A DNA stretch of 64,000 nucleotides from Halichoerus grypus (lineage: Eukaryota; Chordata; Mammalia; Carnivora; Phocidae). Position 1 is the first letter of the stretch; every line of letters begins with the position of its first letter. The stretch spans positions 92,127,313 to 92,191,312 of the forward strand of contig NC_135722.1 in NCBI RefSeq assembly GCF_964656455.1, given 5' to 3'. The position numbers were made by a program, and so were the translations under genes. Shown here piece after piece: positions 10,393 through 21,594 of this stretch. The notes beneath the pieces were generated by a model. The model was not told the DNA's origin, made no database searches, and was given only the letters and a program-made list of their open reading frames with translations.

Positions 10393-11160
10393 ATTATCTA
10401 TTTATTATTTATTATTATTATTTTTTATAGTTTTGAACTTATAGTTTTCTTTCTGGAAATAGAAGACTTGTCTACAAATGATCAAATCAAGGAACATTCG
10501 GGTGACATACTGTCATTAAGGATGTCTTATCTGCCACTTGCCTTGGCAGCATGAAGGGGACAATGTGTTCCTACTCTCAACCTTCCAGCATTCACTGAAC
10601 AAGAATGTGTTCCCTTTAACGCCAGAGATGGAAGGTTCCATAAAGACTGTCAAGTAGAAATGACTTTGCATCTGTAAACACTGTGCATCATGCCTTCTTT
10701 TGCAAAGAGTTTTCTTACCTTTGCTTGGTCAACCCTGCACATAACAGGTTGTCAAAATATGTTTATTGCATGGATTGGAAAGTAAAGCTCAGAGTAGCTA
10801 GTGACTTAGAGTTCTCTCTCTTCTAAAGGAAAAAGTCTAAACTAAACTCTTAGTCTTCTGACTTCAATCTACCACTCTTTGTAGTGTACTTTGCTTCTAC
10901 TTTATTCTATTACTTTTTGTTTCCATAAGCATGGAAAACAAGAAAGCATTTCTAATTTGAAAATTGATTGTGCTTTGTTCCAGGATGATACATGAATTTC
11001 TCTCAGGGTGGGTATTGCTTTTGTTTGTTTGTTTGTTTGTTTAGGAAAACAGTTTGATTTTTTTTTTAATTTTTTTCCATTGGGGAAGGGAAAGCTTTTG
11101 GGGCAAGTACAGTTCAGAATGATTGGCTCAAATGAAATGTTACTTTCTCAAAATTAAAAC
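10393..11160. other. Intergenic; TTTG microsatellite
   Basis: AT-rich with no gene. A short (TTTG)n run lies at about 11020-11042. Nothing else is recognised. Confidence 0.5.
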
Positions 11161-11322
11161 AAAATGAATTTGGTGATGGGAGTTAAGGAATACACTTGTG
11201 ATGAGCACCGAGTGATGTATGGAAGTATTGAATCACTATATTGTACTCCTGAAACTAATATTACACTGTATGTTAACTAACTGGAATTTAAATAAAAACT
11301 TAAAAAAATAAAATGAATTTGG
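11161..11322 (+). mobile_element. Short L1 3' insertion
   Basis: About 135 bp of sense L1 3' terminus ('gtgatgagcaccgagtgatg', 'cctgaaactaatatta', 'ggaatttaaataaaaac'). The 13-bp TSD AAAATGAATTTGG is at 11161-11173 and 11310-11322. Confidence 0.85.
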
Positions 11323-11947
11323 GATGTTTGCATGTACATGTAATTCACAGAGCAAGGCATAGGAGGGAAAGGAGTCCAGAACATATAATTGGGCCAGGGC
11401 TCAACAAGACACTTGGCCAATAAATATAAAGTCTCGGTGTGCAGAGTGGTCATGAGGATTTAGAAACCACGTTTCAAAATCAGTTTTAATCCTGCTCTTT
11501 ATAGTGGTATAAAAATACAGTTTATAAAGGTTTCATAAAATTTATAGTGTACAGTGAGCATACAGCAGTAGTGTTTGGAGGAATGAAAGTGAAAAGCTGT
11601 CGTCACATTTAGGGGACTAGGTAGATAGAAGACATTTCAAAAGATAAAGCAGTGAATAGTGATTAAAACTCAATTTAGGAAGAAGGAATCCGGAAAGCAA
11701 AATGATATATGATAAAAGTCCATTCTTATGATTCTCCTCCTCTTCCTGGAAGGCTCTAGAAATATTATGGGGATCACAGGATTTCTCAAGTTATTTGATA
11801 AAAAAAAAAAAAAGTTAACCTCCCCAGGACCTGGGGACATGAGAACAACTAATTCACTCCTGTTTTTTGCTGGCTTCTATATGCTACTTCTTACAAATTT
11901 AAGGTACAGAACCCTCAAGTTGCAATTAGGAAAGTAATGATAATTTG
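11323..11947. other. Intergenic, nothing recognised
   Basis: No gene and no identifiable repeat. A 13-base A-run occurs near 11801. Confidence 0.5.
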
Positions 11948-12031
11948 AAAGAAACTTTCAGTGAGTACAATAGCCAAACTGTGGAAAGAGCCAAGATGTC
12001 CATCGACAGATGAATGGATAAAGAAGATGTG

Positions 12032-12084
<53 letters not shown>

Positions 12085-12730
12085 ATGGAATATTATGCAG
12101 CCATCAAAAGGAATGAAGCGATTTGCAACGACGTGGATGGAACTGGAGGGTGTTATGCTGAGCGAAATAAGTCAATCAGAGAAAGACATGTATCATATGA
12201 CCTCACTGATATGAGGAATTCTTAATCTCAGGAAACAAACTGAGGGTTGCTGGAATGGGGGTGGTGGGAGGGATGGGGTGGCTGGGTGATAGACCATTGG
12301 GGAGGGTATGTGCTATGGTGAGCACTGTGAATTGTGCAAGACTGTTGAATCACAGACCTATACCTCTGAAACAAATAGTGCAATATATGTTAAGAAAAAA
12401 AAAAGAAGAAGAAGATAGCAGGAGGGGAAGAATGAAGGGGGGAAATCAGAGGGGGAGACGAACCATGAGAGACGATAGACTCTGAAAAACAAACTGAGGG
12501 TCCTAGAGGGGAGGGGGTGGGAGGATGGGTTCGCCTGATGATGGGTATTAAAGAGGGCATGTTCTGCATGGAGCACTGGGTGTTATGCACAAACAATGAA
12601 TCATGGAACACTACATCTAAAACTAATGATGTAATGTATAGTGATTAACATAACAATAAAAATTTAAAAAATCTTTTAAAATAAATAAATAAATAAATAA
12701 AGTTATAAAAAAAGAAACTTTCAGTGAGTA
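11948..12730 (+). mobile_element. Young 5'-truncated L1, perfect 20-bp TSD
   Basis: Sense L1 beginning inside the ORF2 C-terminal coding region ('caatagccaaactgtgg') and running through the 3' UTR to an A-rich tail with (AAAT)n. A perfect 20-bp duplication (core GAAACTTTCAGTGAG) flanks it at 11948-11967 and 12711-12730. A (TA)n expansion at about 12040-12080 interrupts the ORF2 segment. The perfect TSD makes this one of the youngest insertions in the window. Confidence 0.93.
12040..12080. repeat. (TA)n microsatellite
   Basis: About 20 TA units inside the L1 at the position where relatives have a short 'tatatatac' stretch. The array expanded within the inserted element. Confidence 0.9.
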
Positions 12731-13117
12731 AATCAAATTATTACAATGTCTTTTCTGTAATAGGATGTCAGATTATTTTTCTTTTGAGAAAAGAGACAAA
12801 AAATTTTTACTCTAAAAATCCTTGATCTTAACCAAGGGATAATGTCAACATTTTGTAAGATAACTTTAATAATATTTTCAATTTTACTTGTTTTCTAATC
12901 TCCACTTAAGATTTAGATATTGTGAAAGTTGGCGTGACTGGTGTGTTTGCCTGTTTGTTTGTAGATGTTTTTCATGACTACTCATAACCACATCTCCTGA
13001 CTCCAATATTAATATGCTTGATTTTCACTTAAGTTTATTTATATAAAATGGTTGATCTAGGTTGGTGTTTTCTTTCTTTCTTTTTTTGTTTATTTACTGT
13101 TCCCCCCCTTTTTTTCT
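12731..13117. other. Intergenic, nothing recognised
   Basis: AT-rich sequence without a recognised gene or repeat. Confidence 0.5.
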
Positions 13118-13302
13118 TTTCTTTTTTTTTTTTAGAGAGGGAGGGGAGGAGGGGCAGAGGAAGAGAGGGAGAGAGAGAATCCCAAGCAGGCTCCCCACCC
13201 AGAATGGAGCCCCACGCAGGGCCCAATCTCTTGACCCTGAGATCATGACTTGAGCCAAAATCAAGAGTCAGATGCTCAACCAAGTGAGGCACCTAGGTTC
13301 CC
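13118..13302 (-). mobile_element. Older Can-SINE (antisense)
   Basis: Diverged antisense SINE. A T-run at about 13120-13133 is followed by a purine-rich middle and then 'gaccctgagatcatgac' and 'caagtgaggcacctaggttcccc'. Its substitutions relative to other copies mark it as older. Confidence 0.8.
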
Positions 13303-13643
13303 CTACTGTCTGTTTTGATAAAATTGTTTTCCTTACTGAGATTGAAGTGTATCTACGTAAGTAAATAATACCTGTGCTATTTGGGGACCTCTATATATAG
13401 ACATTGCAGAGGTGTGTCTGTCCACTCTGTTATATATTTATCACTATTTGAGGTGGCCCCAAGTATGTGTTAAACCTGGTCACTAATCTTTCATTTGAGA
13501 AGTCTGAAAATACAAATTAAATTTGTTTCATTTTTAGAGAGGTAAGCTTTCTTTCAAATTAGTTTCCATTTTTTCAGATTATTTTTGAAAAAAGTAACAA
13601 AAGTTTAAATAAAACTTGTAAAATCTAGGTTTGGCAAAGTTTT
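13303..13643. other. Intergenic, nothing recognised
   Basis: AT-rich sequence with no recognised feature. Confidence 0.5.
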
Positions 13644-13653
13644 AAAGAAACTT

Positions 13654-13826
13654 AGGGGCACCTGGGTGGCTCAGTCAGTTAAGCGACTGCCTTAGGCTCA
13701 GGTCATTTGAGCCCTGTGTCAGGCTCCCTGCTCAGCGGGGAGTCTGCTTTTCCTTCTTCCTTTGCCCTTCCCCGCGCTCATGCTCTCTCTCTCTCTCAAA
13801 TGAACAAATAAAATCTTTTTTTAAAA
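13654..13826 (+). mobile_element. Can-SINE (sense), host of nested SINE
   Basis: Sense SINE with head 'aggggcacctgggtggctcag'. Its tail is interrupted: AAATAAAATCTTTTT occurs at about 13808 and is duplicated after the inserted antisense SINE at about 14039. The outer flanks AAAGAAACTTAG (about 13644) and AAAGCGACTTAG (about 14070) look like its original TSD. Confidence 0.82.
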
Positions 13827-13837
13827 AAATTTTTTGA

Positions 13838-14033
13838 AGATTTTATTTATTTATTTCAGAGAGAGCAAGAGAGCACACAAGCATGAATGGGGGGAGGGGC
13901 CGAGGGAGAGGCCGAGGGAGAAGCAGACACCCTGCTGAGGAGGGAGCCTGATGCCGAGCTCCATCCCAGGACTCTGGGATCATGACCTAAGCCGAAGGCA
14001 GACGCTTAACCAACTGAGCCACCCAGGCACCCC
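13838..14033 (-). mobile_element. Can-SINE nested in another SINE's tail
   Basis: Antisense SINE ('gaagattttatttatttatt' to 'ctgagccacccaggcacccc') inserted in the A-rich tail of the sense SINE at 13654. Tail sequence (AAATAAAATCTTTTT) is duplicated on both sides. This is a typical TPRT target. Confidence 0.85.
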
Positions 14034-14079
14034 AAATAAATAAAATCTTTTTAAAAAATAAAAAAAAAAAGCGACTTAG

Positions 14080-14604
14080 CTATAACTTTTAGTTAGCAAC
14101 TCAAGCTCTATTTGGACTTCTCTCAAAGGAAGGGAATCAAGTTAGGGTGTTTTACGTGTAAAACAAAGAGTTATCCTTAACAGGTTTTTTTTTTTTTTTT
14201 TTTTTTGAGTTATCTGAATGGAATGAATGAAATAATGAGAGAAATATATATATAACTGTACTGAAATTGTACAGCTGAAAGTTAAACAGGTAAGACATGA
14301 GATTCGCCTGGGCCTGTGAACTAGGACAGAGCTGTTTCTAAGTCAGTGTGAACACTTCTAGTTTCAATGCTTAATGGAAAATGGTCCTCCTAGTTAAAGA
14401 AAGTTCCCTGATTACATCCTGATTTTGTTTAATGGACACTTTCTCTAAGCAAGCTGCTATTGCTGCTCAGGATCAAATTTGGAATGATTAGAGTGTACTA
14501 TAGTTAAAGGCTAATAAAGCAGAAGAAAAAGGGGTTTTGATTTCTATATTCCTTTAATTTCTGAACCCCAAATTTATAGATCTCCATCATCCACTTCTGT
14601 TTAT
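14080..14604. other. Intergenic, nothing recognised
   Basis: A T-run of over 20 bases at about 14186-14207 may be the tail of a lost element. Nothing else is recognised. Confidence 0.45.
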
Positions 14605-14613
14605 ACTGCCTTC

Positions 14614-14614
<1 letters not shown>

Positions 14615-14650
<36 letters not shown>
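14615..14650. repeat. (CA)n microsatellite
   Basis: An uninterrupted run of about 17 CA units, likely length-variable. Confidence 0.95.
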
Positions 14651-14652
<2 letters not shown>

Positions 14653-14724
14653 CACATACACGGACTTCAAGTCTTAATTTTATAAGATCACTGTGTAATA
14701 ACTAAGGCATGGGATGCAACCCAC

Positions 14725-16105
14725 TTTTTTATAAAGTTTTTACTTAAATTCCAGATAGTTATCATAAAGTGTAATATTGGTTTCAGATGTACAATATAGT
14801 GATCAACACTTCATGCAACACCTGGTACTCATCACGACAAGCATACTCCCTAATTCTATCATCCATTTAATCCATCCTCCCACCCCGCTCCCCTCTGGTA
14901 ACCTTCAGTTAATGTGTTGTTGGATTTGGTTTGCTAGTATTTTACTGAGAGTTTTTGCATCTAGGTTCATCAGGGATATTGGCCTGTAGTTCTCTTTTTC
15001 AGTGGGGTCTTTATCTGGGTTTGGTATCAAGGTAAAGCTGGTCTCATGAATTTGGAAGTTTTCCTTCCTTTTTTATATTTTGGAATAGTTTAAGAATAGG
15101 TAGTAATTCTTCTTTAAATGTTTGGTAGAATTTGCCTGTGAAGCCATCTGGCCCTGGATTTTTGTTTGTGAGAGTTTCTGATTACTGATTCAATTTCTTT
15201 GCTGGTTATTGGTCTGTTCAAATTTTCTAGTTCTTCCTGTTTCAGTTTTGATAGTTTATATGTTTCTAGGAATTGTCCAATTTGTTGGCATATAATTTTT
15301 CATAATATTCTCTTATAATCCTTTGTATTTCTATGGTGTTGGTTATTTCTCTTCTGTCATTTTTTATTTTTTTTATTTGAGTCCTTTTTTTTTTCTTGAT
15401 AAGTCTGGCTAGAGGTTTATCAATTTAATTGATTTTTTTTCAAAGAACCAACTCCTGGTTTCATTGATCTATTGGTTTTTTGTTGTTGTTGTTTTAGTTT
15501 TTATATCATTTATTTCTGCTCTCATCTTTATTATTTCCTTCCTTCTGCTGGTTTTAGGTTTTGTTTGTTCTTTTTCTAGTTCCTTTAAGATGTGAAGTTA
15601 GGTTGTTTATTTGAAATTTTTCTTGCTTCTTGAGGTAGGCCTGTATTGCTATAACTTCCCTCTTAGGACCACTTTTTCAGAATCCCAAAGATTTTGGACC
15701 ATTGTGTTTTCATTTTCATTTGTTTCCATTTTTTTATTTCTTCTTTTATTTCTTGGTTGACCCATTCATTGCTTAGTAGGATGTTCTTTAACCTCCATGT
15801 ATTTGTGGTCTTTCCAGATTTTTTCTTGTGGTTGACTTCTAGTTTCATAGCATAGTGGTCAGAAAAGATGCATGGTATGACTTTGATCTTCTTGAATTTA
15901 TTGAGGCTTGTTTTGTAGTCTAATATGTGACCTATCCTGGAGAATGTTCTGTGTGCACTTGAAAAGAATATGTATTAAGTTGTTTTAGGATGGAATGTTC
16001 TGAATATATCTGTTAAGTCCATCTGGTCCAGTGAGTTATTCAAAGCCACTGTCTCCTTGTTAATTTTCAGTTTAGATGATCTGTCCATTGATGTAAGTGG
16101 GGAAG
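14725..16105 (-). mobile_element. Antisense L1 with internal deletion
   Basis: Positions 14725-14909 are antisense L1 3' UTR ('tcatgcaacacctggtactcatc', 'ccctctggtaaccttcag'). From about 14910 the sequence jumps into antisense ORF2 RT-region sequence ('gttggatttggtttgctagtat', 'gtttggtatcaaggtaa') and runs toward the endonuclease side, ending near 'tgtccattgatgtaagtgg'. The ORF2 C-terminal half is missing, so this is an internally deleted copy or two abutting fragments. All frames are broken. Confidence 0.85.
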
Positions 16106-16348
16106 AAAAGGTAGTTTTATATATTGCTTGCAGAGATGTGAATTATTATAGCCTTTGGAAAAAACCATCTGATATTAATTAAAAGAACATTCTGGGAATT
16201 TATACCATTGAAATAAAAGTACTGGTACATCAAGATGTATGCACAATGATGACTATTTTACCATTGCTTTTGGTGGTAAAAGAATGGAAAAATAATGGAT
16301 TTCTATCAATGTGGTGTTGTTGGATAAGTTATGATATGTCTAAACATA

Positions 16349-16598
16349 GAATTTTGGAAATATTTTATTTTATTTTATTTTATTTTTTTTTAAAGATTTT
16401 ATTTATTTATTTGAGAGAGAGAGAATGAGAGACAGAGAGCATGAGAGGGAGGAGGGTCAGAGGGAGAAGCAGACTCCCTGCCGAGCAGGGAGCCTGATGC
16501 GGGACTCGATCCCGGGACTCCAGGATCATGACCTGAGCCGAAGGCAGTCGCTTAACCAACTGAGCCACCCAGGCGTCCCGAATTTTGGAAATATTTTA
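16349..16598 (-). mobile_element. Can-SINE (antisense), perfect TSD
   Basis: Antisense SINE with the tail complement preceded by a (TTTTA)n expansion. A perfect 19-bp TSD (core GAATTTTGGAAATATT) lies at 16349-16367 and 16580-16598. Confidence 0.93.
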
Positions 16599-18123
16599 AT
16601 GAACTATTATTAAATGACAAAAGCAAGAGGTCAAAAAATATGCAGTTTATGGTCAATTGTAAGGCCCCTATAAATCTAGTTGGTTATATCAGCAATTAGG
16701 AAAATAACGAAAGAGTTGTAAGTTGTAAACATAAATAATTGGGGCATGATGGATGAAGGGGAACTAAGACAGGAAAGAGAGTGCCAGGAAAAAGGTCCAG
16801 GAAGTGGTGTGTCTAAAAGATACAAAGAATGCATCATATGATCATGTGTGCTAGGATATGTATGTACATGTAATATTGTATAGGTGTTTAAAATATTATT
16901 AGCTATGTGTTAGTTGTGCCTAAAGCCAAAGAAGCACTAGGAGAAAGAAGAGAGAAAAGATCTCTACCTCATTTGTGCTAGAAGAATGTGCAATTTTGAG
17001 TAGAATATTGAACTTCCAAAGACACCAGGGTATAAGCATTTTCATCTGTGTACAGTTTCATACACCTGTCCTTCCCAAAGGGTTTGAACTATGGAGAGTC
17101 TCCTGGGAAAGCCCCTGTATCAAACCCCCAAGACCTCCAAGCTCAGAATAAGATCGCATACATGATGCTCCCTGTTATTATGTTGAAAACAAAGAGTGCT
17201 GTTTATATTCTTTTTTTAATAGTTTAATGATCCCCTTTGGGGAAAATCATTATTAAAAATAATGATCTTTATCTGAATGAGTCTCAGAGCAAGTCCAAGA
17301 CTGAGATTATAAATGCTCTGAGCCCTCCACGTAAATGGAAGACGAAGTGTTTGGTTCAGCTCTTTTACCGCCCACAGCAACAGAACTTTCCTTTTGGAGA
17401 GCAGTGTTGGAGAGGAAACCACAAGGCAGTTGTGATGCCACTAGGCAAAGAAGAGTAAGCATTGAACTCTTTATGTTTTTATGTCTTTCAAACCCCAGAG
17501 CCATGGAAAGCAAAAACTTTTCTGCTTTTACCAACTCTAGCCCTGATGATTACAGGCCTGCATAGGAAGAAAATAGAGATTATAAGTAGTGCTGAGATTA
17601 TGGGGTTTGCAGAAGGATTGCCTCCAATCCTTAGAGAATTTCCTATGAAGGAAACCCAGCTTCCATTCCTGACTTAATGACTTTCTTGATATGTGTGCTT
17701 GGGAAACCAAAGAGTCTCTGCAAGTCTGTTTCTCCAACTCTGCTATGGACATGCGCTCATGATCTCCACCCTATACAGTGTCCAGTCTGGATCTGTGGCC
17801 AGCACAGGTAGCCAAAGTGTGGTGATTAAAGATTAACAAGTACAAACTGGAAGAAACGAAGGAATAAAAAGTATTAATGGCAAATTGAAGCAGAGAAAAG
17901 ATGAGAAATATCTATACTTCATCCCCTCTTGAAATATTTCTTCCAGTGTTACTTGAAACTATGTTGATGCCTCCCATCTACTTGTCTTCCTTGTATGAGC
18001 AGAGCCAGATCCCAGCTTCCTGTAAAGTAGTTAAACCTCAACAGAGTCCATTGGCTTCTTGGCTCCAGAATAGACTGGGCATGGGATTGCATAGGAAATC
18101 TGGATTCTGCCTCAATATGATTC
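16599..18123. other. Upstream region of second OR gene
   Basis: There is no clear repeat and no recognised gene. Several overlapping short frames at 17216-17752 on both strands lack domain features and look like chance. The non-coding 5' exon of the OR at 18158 may lie here. Confidence 0.4.
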
Positions 18124-18141
18124 TACTCTCCTATCTTTCAG
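18124..18141 (+). other. 3' splice acceptor before OR coding exon
   Basis: Pyrimidine tract and CAG ('ctctcctatctttcag'). The exon starts at 18142, 16 nt before the ATG. The following leader 'atcctactggaagagc' resembles that of the OR at 8801 ('atcctcttagagaaga'), supporting common descent of the exon. Confidence 0.7.
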
Positions 18142-18157
18142 ATCCTACTGGAAGAGC

Positions 18158-19093
18158 ATGGATATGGGAAACAGTTCCTTAGTCACTGAGTTTATCCTTA
18201 TGGGTTTAACCAAATATTCAGAGATCCAGCTGCCCCTGTTCTTCCTTTTCCTAGGAATCTACATTGTCACTGTGGCAGGAAACATGGGCTTGGTCACTCT
18301 AATAGGACAGAATTCTCACCTCCACACCCCCATGTACTACTTCCTCTTCAATTTATCCTTTATTGACCTCTGTTACTCTTCCGTCATCACCCCAAAACTG
18401 CTGGTAAACTTTGTGTCTGAGCTGAACACCATTTCCTATGCAGGATGCATGACTCAGCTCTTTTTCTACTGCTTCTTTGTCAGTGCAGAGTGCTATGTAT
18501 TAACAGTAATGGCCTATGATCGCTATGTGGCCATTTGCAAGCCCCTGCTGTATACAGTCACCATGTCCCCTCAGGTCTGTTCTCTGCTGGCTGTGATTGT
18601 ATATGTGGGGGCATTTATTGGCGCTTGGGCCCACACAGGATGCATGCTGAGGCTGACCTTCTGTGATGCCAACACCATCAACCACTACATGTGTGACATC
18701 CTCCCCCTCCTGGAGCTCTCCTGCACAAGCACTCACGTCAATGAACTGGTAGTTCTCATTGTTGTGGGCTTTGATGTTGGCGTGCCCAGCTTCATTATCA
18801 TTGTCTCTTACACTTTCATCCTCGCCAGCATCCTTCGCATCCGTTCCACTGAAGGAAGGTCCAAAGCCTTCAGCACTTGTAGCTCACATATAATGGTTGT
18901 TTCTGTTTTCTTTGGGTCAGGGGCATTCATGTATCTTCATCCTTCTTCTATTTTGTCCATGGACCAGGGGAAAGTGTCCACCGTGTTCTATGCCATTGTG
19001 GTGCCTATGCTCAATCCTCTGATCTATAGCTTCAGGAACAAGGAGGTTAAAGTTGCCCTAAAAAAAAGCTTGAATAGAAAAATATTTTCCTGA
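18158..19093 (+). CDS. Olfactory receptor, OR8B-like, intact
   Basis: A 311-aa class II odorant receptor with all family hallmarks: sequon N5-S-S, TM1 G41-N42, LHTPMY 55-60, Cys97, intact [10 protein letters not shown] from 118, KAFSTCSSH before TM6, PMLNPLIY in TM7 and a short basic tail ending RKIFS. It should signal through Golf/adenylate cyclase in olfactory neurons; the ligand is unknown. INHYMCDILPLLELSCTSTHVNELVV places it in the OR8B group, near the 8801 gene. A second in-frame ATG two codons downstream (18164) would give MGNSS, so the start is uncertain by two residues. This is the least damaged OR here. Confidence 0.94.
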   Translation: MDMGNSSLVTEFILMGLTKYSEIQLPLFFLFLGIYIVTVAGNMGLVTLIGQNSHLHTPMYYFLFNLSFIDLCYSSVITPKLLVNFVSELNTISYAGCMTQLFFYCFFVSAECYVLTVMAYDRYVAICKPLLYTVTMSPQVCSLLAVIVYVGAFIGAWAHTGCMLRLTFCDANTINHYMCDILPLLELSCTSTHVNELVVLIVVGFDVGVPSFIIIVSYTFILASILRIRSTEGRSKAFSTCSSHIMVVSVFFGSGAFMYLHPSSILSMDQGKVSTVFYAIVVPMLNPLIYSFRNKEVKVALKKSLNRKIFS

Positions 19094-19429
19094 GCCAAAG
19101 CAGTATTAATTAACATAAGAAAATACAGCTTTCTCTTAAAATTCTTTTTATTCCTCTATAGAGTTGTTTTTTTTTTTCATAGAGAAAGAAATGAGGTCTA
19201 ATAGAGTGTTGGACTTGGAATTAAAAGGCCCAGGTTGAAAACTACAGAATAGGGGCATCATATTACTTTACAGGGTTATTGGGATGAATAAATTAATGCA
19301 AATAGATGTTTGTAGAATAGTATCGGGGGCCTAATACTATGTTTTTTCCTCTCTTCCTTCTTCCTGTCCTTTCTCTCTCTCTTTCTTCCTTCCCATTGTT
19401 TTCCTCTTATACTTTAGAGGGAACATTCA
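19094..19429. other. 3' flank of OR; possible MIR
   Basis: Positions 19195-19315 ('ggcccaggttgaaaac', 'gttattgggatgaataaattaatgcaa') resemble a MIR relic. Pyrimidine-rich sequence follows at 19345-19410. Confidence 0.4.
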
Positions 19430-20115
19430 CAGACTCTCTTCTCTTCCTGTGATCTCCATCATCATGAATGGCACCATCCTTTACTCAATTGCTCAGATCC
19501 CAAACTAGTATTTTCTTTGATTCCTCTCTCTTTGCTTGTCCTCCACACCCAATTTATTAAGTGTTGTTCTCCTCATAGCACTATCATTTGTCATCTGGAA
19601 ACCAGCCTCCTGACTAGCTTCTCCCTCTCTTATCTTTACCCCTTGAAATCCACTCTCTGCACTGAAACCAGAGTGCTCTTTCCATGCTTCCAATAAGATC
19701 TCATTTACCTTAGTTTACTCTGTTCACTGCAGTTTTCTTCAATGTAAAACCAAGCTCCACATTATGTCAAACAAGGATCATATCTTGACCTTGGTCATGT
19801 CTCCAGCCTGATTTTCTGTCATTATATCCCCTCCTCCCTGCCTTTTTTCTGGTAGTCTACTAAAGTCACACTGAACTTTCCCAAATTTAATAAACTATTC
19901 TTTTGCACATTTTCCCACAAGCTCTTCTCTCACCCTGGAACACCCTCATGTACCCTCTTTGCCTCGCTCAACCTGTCCATCCCTCAGGTATTAGGTTATC
20001 CAGAACCTCTGGGAAGTCTTTTCTGGACAGAAGGGTGAGATTAGATGACCTTCAGATATATGCTGGTAGCATTCTGTGCCTACCCTATTGAGGTACAGAT
20101 CCCATTGTACTGAAA
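19430..20115 (+). repeat. L2 LINE relic
   Basis: Ancient L2 3' region in sense. The run of 'tggaaccagcctcctgactagcttctccctc', 'accagagtgctctttcca', 'catgtctccagcctgattttctgtca' and 'ccctggaacaccctcatgtaccctctttgcc' follows the order of L2 consensus phrases. It is very diverged. Confidence 0.6.
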
Positions 20116-20369
20116 TTCTTTTTCCCTTCAAAGTACAATCTGACTCCATTTATTTAATTATAAGAAAACTTTAAGAAACTCATTTGCAGGAAAATTTACA
20201 GTTAACTACAAAGGAGTAGGTTATGTAAGAAAGACATATATTTATACAAGTTGCCTTCTTTAAAATCTTAAGAAAATCATTTGAGAATGTGTAGAGTAGG
20301 GGGTTTCTCTTGTTTTTCTTTGCCTGCCTTTCCTTGAAAATTCCTTTTTGCTCATGCTTCCTCCATGGT

Positions 20370-20415
20370 TGGTTGGTTATCTATCTATCATCTATCATCA
20401 ATCTATCTATCTATC

Positions 20416-20448
<33 letters not shown>

Positions 20449-20480
20449 ATCTATCATCATCTATCTATCATCTCTATTTT
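20370..20480. repeat. (TATC)n microsatellite
   Basis: An imperfect tetranucleotide array of 'atctatctatc' with ATC interruptions. It produces low-complexity open frames (SIYLSIYLS) that are not genes. Confidence 0.95.
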
Positions 20481-20579
20481 TCTAGCACACTCTTATTACC
20501 TCTGTTTTCTGTTTATGCTTCAGATATCACCTGAAGGGAAACAGCCGCCTAACCCGTCTTATAAAGTTTAAGTGCTCTG

Positions 20580-20785
20580 TCCTGTATTTCTCAGAGTGAA
20601 GTAGTCAGGCCTGCCACAGTAATAAAAACAATTTTCACATGCTTTTATAATTGCCTGATTATATGTCTTCCCTGTGAGGAAAGGTACCATGTATATTTAT
20701 TCTCTATTATACTCCCAGTGCTTAGCAGGGTGTCTAGCACTTAGTAAAGCCTCAGCAAGTATTGGTGGGTTAAATGAATGCTTGC
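20580..20785 (+). repeat. L2-type 3' end relic
   Basis: 'ccctgtgaggaaaggtaccatgt', 'ctcccagtgcttagcagggtgtctagcac' and 'gggttaaatgaatg' match the ancient L2-like 3' terminal phrasing ('tccccagcacctagcacagtgcctggcac ... aatgaatg'). Confidence 0.65.
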
Positions 20786-21594
20786 TATATGACTTTAAAT
20801 TTTGAGTCAAAAAAGAGATCTTTGGGGAGAAGAGTCATTCAAAGAATTGTTAACATTTCTTCCTCCTAGAGTGAGTTTCCCAATACTTTGTTTTCACATT
20901 GCTTTTCTTTTCCATTTTCTCTTAAAGCACAGTGACAGAAAACAGAGATTGATTTAGTTTTATATAAATGGCTGTGTGTATTCAGGAACTGGGGGAAGGG
21001 AGGCATGAGTTGGGAAGACTTCCAGCAGCAAGGTAGAGTAAGCTCACAGTTTCTGGTGTCAGACTACCTGGGTTTAAATTTCAGCTCTGTAATCTGCTAA
21101 TTATGTGATTCTGAAAAAGTTACTTAACATTTTAAGATATCTGTTTCTTCAACTCTAAAATGAGAAAAATAATAGTATCTACTTAAAAGGGTTTTTGCGA
21201 AGATCGTTATCCATTTGCTTGGGATTCGAGCTATAGTAAATGGGGTATAGTTTAGGGTTTGCCACCATATAGTAGTGCCATTTCATTACAGAACCTCAGA
21301 TTAGTAACCTGCAAAATAAGAGGCTTGGCTTGATTATGCCAAATATTCCATCTATTTAAAAAATCTTGTGATCATTGTGTCTCAGTTGTTGACTTATACA
21401 CTACTAGGTTTGAACTAGATTAATGATTCACAACTTGGGTATATGTCAGAATCATTCAGGAAACACTTATGACCTCCTAGTTCCATCTCAGACCTACTCA
21501 ATTAGAATATATCTATGGGCAGGGTTCAGGAATATGCATCTTTAAAATTCTTTTCAAGTGATTATGATGTTATAGTGTAGATAACTGGTGATTT
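20786..21594. other. Intergenic with MIR relic
   Basis: A sense MIR relic lies at about 21040-21200 ('gactacctgggtttaaatttcagctctg', 'gtgattctgaaaaagttacttaac', 'caactctaaaatgag'). There is no gene. Confidence 0.55.

Noticed and set aside
12014..12485. Small frames with (IY)n repeats and MEYYAAIKRNE
   Set aside because: L1 ORF2 and 3' UTR sequence with an embedded TA microsatellite.
17216..17752. Cluster of overlapping frames on both strands upstream of the second OR
   Set aside because: Mutually overlapping short frames without motifs. I considered an upstream OR exon, but no splice donor could be defended.
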